From an uncultured Eubacteriales bacterium (GTDB lineage Bacteria; Bacillota; Clostridia; Oscillospirales; Butyricicoccaceae): a DNA stretch of 11,224 nt. The translations under genes were made by a program, and so were the position numbers. Under the pieces are notes generated by a model that made no database searches, was not told the origin of the DNA, and saw only the letters and a program-made list of their open reading frames with translations. Positions 7,251-11,224 of the stretch are shown here, one piece after another. Location: NCBI GenBank assembly GCA_934675045.1, contig CAKUPI010000039.1, forward strand, positions 1 to 11,224, given 5' to 3'. Positions within the stretch are counted from its first letter, which is position 1. Every line of letters starts with the position of its first letter.

Positions 7251-8532
7251 GCCGGAGATGAAAAAGACCCACACCATCCTCATGCCGCAGATGTGTACCC
7301 ATCACTTCCGCATGATCCGCAACCTGATGGTCTCGCAGGGCTACAAGGTCGAGCTTTTGGAAACGACCGGCCCGCAGATTGCGCAGGAGGGTCTTAAATA
7401 CGTCCACAACGACACCTGTTACCCGGCTCTGCTCGTCATCGGGCAGATGATCGACGCGCTGAAAAGCGGCAAATACGACCTCGACCGCACCGCCCTCATC
7501 ATCACGCAGACGGGCGGCGGCTGCCGCGCGTCCAACTACATCCACCTGCTGCGCCACGCGCTGGAGCGCGCCGGCTTCGGGCAGGTGCCCGTCGCCTCGC
7601 TCAACTTCAGCGGGCTGGAAAAGGACTCGGGCTTTCAGCTGACCGGCAGGCTGGCGCTTCAGCTCATTTCGGCCGTCTACTACGGCGATCTGCTCATGCT
7701 GCTGCGCAACCAGACGGCCCCGTACGAGCGCAATCCCGGCCAGAGCGACGGCCTGTGCGACAAGTGGGTGGAGCTTCTGTCCGCCCAGCTTGCGGACATG
7801 CACGGGCTTTTCCCCTTTGGCATGGGCAAAAACTTCGAGCGCATAGCCGCCGACTTTCAGGCCGTGCCGGTGCAGCGCGTGCCGCGCGTCAAGGTGGGCG
7901 TCGTCGGCGAAATTTACGTCAAATACGCCCCGCTCGGCAACAACGACCTGCAAAGGTTCCTCGAAAGCGAGGGCTGCGAGGTCTCCATGCCCGGCCTGAT
8001 GGGCTTTGTCCTGTACTGCGTGTGCAACAGCTGGATCGACGTCGAGCTGTACGGCGGAAGCCGCGTCCGGGCGGCCGCTCTGCGGCTTGTCACCGACATT
8101 CTGTGCCGCAAAGAGGAAAAAATGCACCGCATCGCCCGCGCGCACGGCTTTCACGCCCCCGCGCCCTTCATGCACACCAAGGCGCTGGGCCAGAAGGTCA
8201 TCGGCGAGGGCAGCAAAATGGGCGAGGGCTGGCTTCTGCCCGCCGAGATGATGGAGCTTTGCCATTCGGGCTTTTCCAACATCGTGTGCGCCCAGCCCTT
8301 CGGCTGCCTGCCCAACCACATCGTCGGCAAGGGCATGATGTCCAAAATCCGGCGCTTTTACCCCGACAGCAACATCGTCGCCATCGACTACGACCCGGGC
8401 GCCACGCGGGTCAACCAGGAAAACCGCATCAAGCTCATGCTGGCGGTGGCGCGCGAAAACCTCGGCGATCGGCCGCAGAGCGTCCCGGCTCCCGACGCGC
8501 AAAAGACGCTGCGGGCCGCATCGGGCAGCTGA
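7228..8532 (+). CDS. HgdB-like (2-hydroxyacyl-CoA dehydratase-related) protein, partner of the activase
   Basis: This 434-residue protein resembles the COG3581 group of proteins related to 2-hydroxyglutaryl-CoA dehydratase subunits. Cysteines in conserved-looking contexts are NDTCYPA (Cys64), TGGGCRASNY (Cys99) and QPFGCLPNHIVGKGMM (Cys360, with Cys354 nearby), which could ligate an iron-sulfur cluster. GEIYVKYAPLGN (227-238) and GEGWLLPAEM (332-341) also look like family motifs. No signal peptide or membrane segment is seen. The ATG at 7228 lies inside the end of the activase gene in a different frame, with GAAGG seven bases before it, so translation is probably coupled. In many relatives, as I recall, this part is the C-terminal third of one ~1400-residue protein. 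The likely role is to receive electrons from the activase and act on an unknown substrate; catalytic activity is inferred. Confidence 0.9.
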   Translation: MEQFPRFKPEMKKTHTILMPQMCTHHFRMIRNLMVSQGYKVELLETTGPQIAQEGLKYVHNDTCYPALLVIGQMIDALKSGKYDLDRTALIITQTGGGCRASNYIHLLRHALERAGFGQVPVASLNFSGLEKDSGFQLTGRLALQLISAVYYGDLLMLLRNQTAPYERNPGQSDGLCDKWVELLSAQLADMHGLFPFGMGKNFERIAADFQAVPVQRVPRVKVGVVGEIYVKYAPLGNNDLQRFLESEGCEVSMPGLMGFVLYCVCNSWIDVELYGGSRVRAAALRLVTDILCRKEEKMHRIARAHGFHAPAPFMHTKALGQKVIGEGSKMGEGWLLPAEMMELCHSGFSNIVCAQPFGCLPNHIVGKGMMSKIRRFYPDSNIVAIDYDPGATRVNQENRIKLMLAVARENLGDRPQSVPAPDAQKTLRAASGS

Positions 8533-8554
8533 CGGCGGCGCACGGCAGGGTTCC

Positions 8555-8586
8555 ACCGCCCGGAAGCTTTTCCGGGCGGTTTTTTT
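8555..8586 (+). terminator. intrinsic terminator after the HgdB-like gene
   Basis: ACCGCCCGGAA (8555-8565), loop GCTT and TTCCGGGCGGT (8570-8580) make a perfect 11-pair stem followed by seven T (8580-8586). It lies 22 bases after the stop codon. Confidence 0.93.
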
Positions 8587-8620
8587 CTATCCGGAAGCTT
8601 TTCCGGGCGGGTTTTTCTAT
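8560..8620 (+). repeat. tandem direct repeat, two units of 31 and 30 bases
   Basis: The 20 bases at 8560-8579 recur exactly at 8591-8610, each followed by a T-run and then CTAT (8587-8590 and 8617-8620). The second unit differs by G for T at 8611 and one T fewer. It looks like a recent tandem duplication of most of a terminator. Confidence 0.9.
8591..8616 (+). terminator. second, shortened copy of the same terminator
   Basis: CCGGAA (8591-8596), loop GCTT and TTCCGG (8601-8606) form a six-pair stem, then GCGG-G and five T (8612-8616). It copies the right-hand part of the preceding terminator without its left arm, so the stem is shorter and the T-run is four bases away from it. It is probably weaker. 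Confidence 0.6.
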
Positions 8621-8661
8621 GCTCCGGCCGGTGTATTCCCCCCTCGCGGCGCTTTTCCCCC

Positions 8662-8690
8662 TTGACATTCCACCCGGTGCATCGTATATA
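8662..8690 (+). promoter_or_regulatory. promoter of the ABC transporter operon
   Basis: A perfect TTGACA (8662-8667) lies 17 bases before TATATA (8685-8690). TATAGT (8687-8692) is an overlapping alternative -10 at a 19-base spacing. Expected start is near 8697, giving a leader of about 60 bases. Confidence 0.85.
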
Positions 8691-8706
8691 GTATAGACAA
8701 CCACTC

Positions 8707-8736
8707 AGGAAAGGACGGGCGGACGGGCTTTCGTCC
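8707..8736 (+). promoter_or_regulatory. structured leader of the ABC operon
   Basis: AGGAAAGG (8707-8714) resembles a Shine-Dalgarno but has no start codon at a usable distance. It runs into two tandem copies of GGACGGGC (8713-8720, 8721-8728), and GGACG (8721-8725) can pair with CGTCC (8732-8736) around a six-base loop. The true ATG at 8756 has only GGAAC (8740-8744) about 11 bases upstream, a weak site. Confidence 0.4.
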
Positions 8737-8755
8737 CCCGGAACGGTGCTTTTTC

Positions 8756-9475
8756 ATGCTCAGGATTCAACATTTGACCAAGACCTACGGCGGCGGCAAA
8801 AAGGCCGTCGACGACCTGACCCTCTCCATTGCGCCGGGCGAAATCTACGGCTTTATCGGCCACAACGGCGCCGGGAAAACGACGACCATCAAATCGTGCT
8901 GCGGCATTTTGCAGTTTGAGCAGGGGGAGATTTTTGTCGACGGCATCTCGGTGCGCCAAAACCCCCTCGAGTGCAAAAAGCGCATCGCCTACATCCCCGA
9001 CAACCCCGACCTTTACGACTTCATGCCGGGCGTTAAGTACCTGAACTTCATCGCCGACATTTACGGCGTCCCGCAGCGCGAGCGGCAGGAGCGCATTGCC
9101 CGCTACGCCGGTCTGTTCGGGCTGGAAAGCGATCTGGCGCAGCCCATTTCGGCCTATTCCCACGGCATGAAGCAAAAGCTGGCCGTCATCGCCGCCCTCA
9201 TCCACGAGCCGCGGCTCATGCTGCTTGACGAGCCCTTTGTCGGCCTCGACCCCAAGGCGGCGCACATTCTCAAAAGCCTGATGCGCGATTTGTGCAGCCG
9301 CGGCGGCGCCATCTTCTTTTCGACCCATGTGCTCGAGGTCGCCGAAAAGCTGTGCGACAAAATCGCCATCATCAAAAACGGACGCCTCGTTTCCTCGGGC
9401 ACGACGGCCGAGGTCAAGGGCGACGAATCGCTCGAAGAGGTCTTTTTGGAACTTGTGGAGGACGACTATGCTTAA
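8756..9475 (+). CDS. ABC transporter ATP-binding protein, EcsA-like
   Basis: This is the 239-residue nucleotide-binding subunit of an ABC-2-type exporter, acting at the inner face of the membrane with the permease encoded next. Walker A is GHNGAGKT (35-42), the signature is YSHGMKQ (134-140, in place of LSGGQ), Walker B is LMLLDEP (154-160, catalytic Glu159), the D-loop is GLDP (163-166) and the H-loop is STH (His191). At the Q-loop the sequence reads YIPDNPDLYD (79-88), without a glutamine, as I recall for EcsA-type ATPases. The start at 8756 begins the fold (MLRIQHLTKTYG) but has a weak Shine-Dalgarno behind a structured leader. The last eight bases overlap the permease start. The exported substrate is unknown. 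Lipid, peptide or bacteriocin export are possible. Confidence 0.95.
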   Translation: MLRIQHLTKTYGGGKKAVDDLTLSIAPGEIYGFIGHNGAGKTTTIKSCCGILQFEQGEIFVDGISVRQNPLECKKRIAYIPDNPDLYDFMPGVKYLNFIADIYGVPQRERQERIARYAGLFGLESDLAQPISAYSHGMKQKLAVIAALIHEPRLMLLDEPFVGLDPKAAHILKSLMRDLCSRGGAIFFSTHVLEVAEKLCDKIAIIKNGRLVSSGTTAEVKGDESLEEVFLELVEDDYA

Positions 9476-11087
9476 AGCGCTCATTCGGGTGCGTCTCGCA
9501 TCCATCAAAACGGCCTTTTTCCGGCAAAGCGCCGTCTACCGGCCGCGCGCCGGCTCCAGGGCCGGCTCCAAGGCCACCCGCGTTCTGATGGCCGCCGGCT
9601 TTGGCTACCTCGGGCTGTGTCTGCTCTTTCTGGTCGGCATGCTGTGCTACACGCTGGCCGCCCCGCTGGCCGCGGCCGGGCTGGGCTGGCTGTACCACGC
9701 CGCCGTCGGCCTGACGGCCGTCTCCTTCTGCTTTATGGGCAGTGTTTTTCTGGCGCAGAGCCAGATTTTCGAGGCGCGCGACAACGAGCTTCTGCTCTCC
9801 ATGCCGGTGCCGCCCCGCCTCATCGTCCTCAGCCGGCTGCTGTCCTTCCTTCTGCTCAACTGCCTGTACGCCGCCGTCGTCATGGTGCCCGCCGCCGCCG
9901 TCTACGCCGTGCAGCTTTCGCCCGGCCCCCTGTTTTACGTCAGCTACGCGCTGGGCCTTCTGCTTTTGCCCATGCTGGCCACCGCCCTCACCTGCGCCAT
10001 CGGCTGGGCCGTCACCCTGATCGTCTCGCGCATGCGCCGCAAAAACCTGGTCACCGGCGCCGCCATGATCGCCTTTTTCCTGTGCTTTCTCTTTCTCTAC
10101 ATGAACCTGCAAAAATACGCCGCCGCCCTTCTGGCGCACGGCGAGGAAATCGCCGCCGTCCTGCGCCGCGTCCTGCCGCCCCTCTTCTCCTTCGGAATGG
10201 CGGTCCAGGGCGCCCCCCTTCACCTGCTTCTCACCGCCTTGTGGTGCCTTTTGCCGCTCTCGCTGGTCTATCTGCTTTTGTCGCGCTCCTTTCAAAGGCT
10301 GGTCACGACCAACCGCGGCGCCGCCAAAATCCGGTACGTCGCGCGCGAAATGCGCGTCAAAAGCCCCCGCGCCGCCCTGCTGCAAAAGGAGCTGGGGCGC
10401 ATTTTCGGCTTCCCCCTCTACCTGTTCAACTGCGCCGTCGGCGGCCCCCTCGCCCTCGTCCTCGCCGTTGTCGTGCTGGTGCGCGGGCCGGGCATTTTAA
10501 GCTCGCTGAGCGCCGCCTACGGCCTGTCCGGCGCCGCATCCCTCCTCCCCTTTCTCCTGCTGCTGCTGTGCTTCTGCGCCGTGATGGACTGCACGAGCGC
10601 CCCCTCCATTTCGCTCGAAGGCCCCTATCTGTGGATCGTCAAGGCCAACCCCGTCCGCACCTGCGACCTCTTTTTCGCCAAGGTCATGGCCAACTTCCTC
10701 ATCGGCGGCGTGCCGCTGGCGCTGGCCTCGGCCCTCTTTATCGCCGCCCTGCCCCTGCGCTTTCCGGGCGCCGCCCTCGTTTTGCTGCTGCCCCTGCTGG
10801 CCCAGCTTTTCACCGCCCTGATGGGCCTGTGCCTCAACCTTCTGCTGCCCCGCCTCGACTGGATTTCGCAGGCCGCCGTCATCAAGCAGAGCGGCAGCGT
10901 TCTGGCCACCGTCTTTGGCGGCATGGGGCTGATCGCCTGCCCGGCGCTGCTTTACGGACTCTGGCTGCACAGGGTCATGGCCTTTGAGCTTTTCGGCCTG
11001 ATCCTCTGCCTGCTGCTCGCCCTCGGCTGCGCCGCCCTGACCCTTTACCTCGGCCGCGGCGGACGCCGGCGCTTCGAGGCGCTGTAA
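9468..11087 (+). CDS. ABC-2-type permease of the exporter
   Basis: A 539-residue, very hydrophobic protein with about 12 probable membrane helices, near 41-63, 72-96, 118-140, 157-185, 195-212, 250-272, 318-338, 352-372, 405-428, 432-458, 476-500 and 506-527. The cytoplasmic N-terminus is basic and includes a small AGSR-AGSK repeat (28-35). A cytoplasmic loop (about 274-316) is basic, with LLQKELGRIFGFP. SQIFEARDNELLLSMPVPP (98-116) resembles the amphipathic coupling region common in ABC-2 permeases. The ATG at 9468 overlaps the ATPase stop, giving ATGCTTAA, so the subunits are translationally coupled and should be made in matched amounts. The length suggests a permease with two transmembrane halves, which could pair with two copies of the ATPase. 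No substrate-binding protein gene is present, which supports export. Confidence 0.92.
   Translation: MLKALIRVRLASIKTAFFRQSAVYRPRAGSRAGSKATRVLMAAGFGYLGLCLLFLVGMLCYTLAAPLAAAGLGWLYHAAVGLTAVSFCFMGSVFLAQSQIFEARDNELLLSMPVPPRLIVLSRLLSFLLLNCLYAAVVMVPAAAVYAVQLSPGPLFYVSYALGLLLLPMLATALTCAIGWAVTLIVSRMRRKNLVTGAAMIAFFLCFLFLYMNLQKYAAALLAHGEEIAAVLRRVLPPLFSFGMAVQGAPLHLLLTALWCLLPLSLVYLLLSRSFQRLVTTNRGAAKIRYVAREMRVKSPRAALLQKELGRIFGFPLYLFNCAVGGPLALVLAVVVLVRGPGILSSLSAAYGLSGAASLLPFLLLLLCFCAVMDCTSAPSISLEGPYLWIVKANPVRTCDLFFAKVMANFLIGGVPLALASALFIAALPLRFPGAALVLLLPLLAQLFTALMGLCLNLLLPRLDWISQAAVIKQSGSVLATVFGGMGLIACPALLYGLWLHRVMAFELFGLILCLLLALGCAALTLYLGRGGRRRFEAL
9549..9572 (+). repeat. 12-base tandem repeat in the permease gene
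   Basis: GCCGGCTCCAGG (9549-9560) is followed directly by GCCGGCTCCAAG (9561-9572), one base different. It encodes the consecutive tetrapeptides AGSR and AGSK in the cytoplasmic N-terminus, so a slippage duplication would keep the frame. Confidence 0.85.
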
Positions 11088-11100
11088 CCGCGCTTTTTTT
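11079..11100 (+). terminator. probable terminator overlapping the permease stop codon
   Basis: GCGC (11079-11082), loop TGTAACC containing the TAA stop, and GCGC (11090-11093) form a short GC stem with weaker A-T and G-T pairs below. Seven T follow (11094-11100). The stem is short, so efficiency is uncertain. Confidence 0.5.
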
Positions 11101-11128
11101 CAAAAAAACGCGGCCCTGCCGGCAGGGC
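11088..11128. repeat. two adjacent inverted repeats after the permease gene
   Basis: CCGCG (11088-11092) pairs with CGCGG (11109-11113), with T7 (11094-11100) able to pair with A7 (11102-11108) inside. Next comes the 16-base perfect palindrome GCCCTGCCGGCAGGGC (11113-11128). Read on the minus strand, the palindrome is followed by CGCG and seven T, a good terminator for transcripts coming from the right. Confidence 0.65.
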
Positions 11129-11149
11129 GCGCAAAAATCCCCCGATCCC

Positions 11150-11178
11150 TTGAAAAGCGGGCCTTTTTGGCATATAAT
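11150..11178 (+). promoter_or_regulatory. strong promoter of the gene at the right edge
   Basis: TTGAAA (11150-11155) and a perfect TATAAT (11173-11178) are separated by exactly 17 bases. Expected start is near 11185, about 25 bases before the ATG at 11211. Confidence 0.85.
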
Positions 11179-11210
11179 AGGGAAATCAAAAACAAGATAG
11201 GCGGCTGAGC

Positions 11211-11224
11211 ATGTTTGAAAAATT
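11211..11224 (+). CDS. start of an unidentified gene (cut by the window edge)
   Basis: ATG at 11211 follows a consensus promoter and AGGCGG (11199-11204, six bases upstream). Only MFEK and two bases of the next codon are visible. Several conserved bacterial proteins begin in a similar way, so no identity can be given. Confidence 0.55.

Noticed and set aside
4398..7283. A 961-codon open frame on the minus strand opposite the activase gene, and a 589-codon one at 458-2227
   Set aside because: Both lie opposite genes with clear family motifs. Their products are low-complexity (Gly, Ala, Arg, Val, His, Asp) with no recognisable domain and no ribosome site. High GC with strong third-position bias removes stop codons from the complementary frame.
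8620..8697. 25-codon open frame starting MLRPVYSPL between the terminators and the ABC gene
   Set aside because: It has no ribosome site and runs through the -35 and -10 elements of the exporter promoter.

Overview
The window looks like the chromosome of a high-GC, Gram-positive, strictly anaerobic member of the Clostridia (Oscillospiraceae/Ruminococcaceae-like). This is an inference from four things. Coding DNA is very GC-rich with G/C in most third positions, while the promoters are clean and AT-rich of the sigma-A type. Shine-Dalgarno sequences are strong and purine-rich. Terminators are compact hairpin plus T-run structures. The set contains an oxygen-sensitive 2-hydroxyacyl-CoA-dehydratase-type activase pair. 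No insertion sequence, phage gene, CRISPR array, tRNA or rRNA is visible, and no gap between genes exceeds about 225 bases.

Layout, left to right. (1) 1-3320, plus strand: the 3' end of an alpha/beta hydrolase, a membrane-anchored MurF-type Mur ligase, and a long D-Ala-D-Ala ligase. Together the last two would make D-Ala-D-Ala and attach it to a muropeptide precursor. A bidirectional terminator at 3337-3367 closes this block. (2) 3407-4126, minus strand: nagB, apparently transcribed alone from its own extended -10 promoter. It converts glucosamine-6-phosphate to fructose-6-phosphate and so draws on the amino-sugar pool that also feeds peptidoglycan synthesis. (3) 4254-8532, plus strand: a promoter, a leader containing two inverted repeats (one includes the Shine-Dalgarno and start codon), then two overlapping genes. 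These encode a 973-residue protein with two activase domains plus a DUF2229-type region, and a 434-residue HgdB-like partner. They end at a tandemly duplicated terminator. (4) 8662-11100, plus strand: a near-consensus promoter driving an EcsA-like ABC ATPase and an 8-base-overlapping polytopic permease of 539 residues. (5) 11150 to the end: a consensus promoter and the first codons of another plus-strand gene.

The two parts that best repay attention are the MurF-like protein and the activase/HgdB-like pair. In the MurF-like protein about 180 mostly membrane-embedded residues stand where the UDP-sugar-binding domain 1 normally lies. The activase/HgdB-like pair is an ATP-driven electron-transfer system of unknown substrate; its two parts are, as I recall, often fused in relatives but are separate overlapping genes here. 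I see no gene cluster that I can claim as a wholly new system. Many long open frames opposite and out of phase with these genes are composition artefacts.
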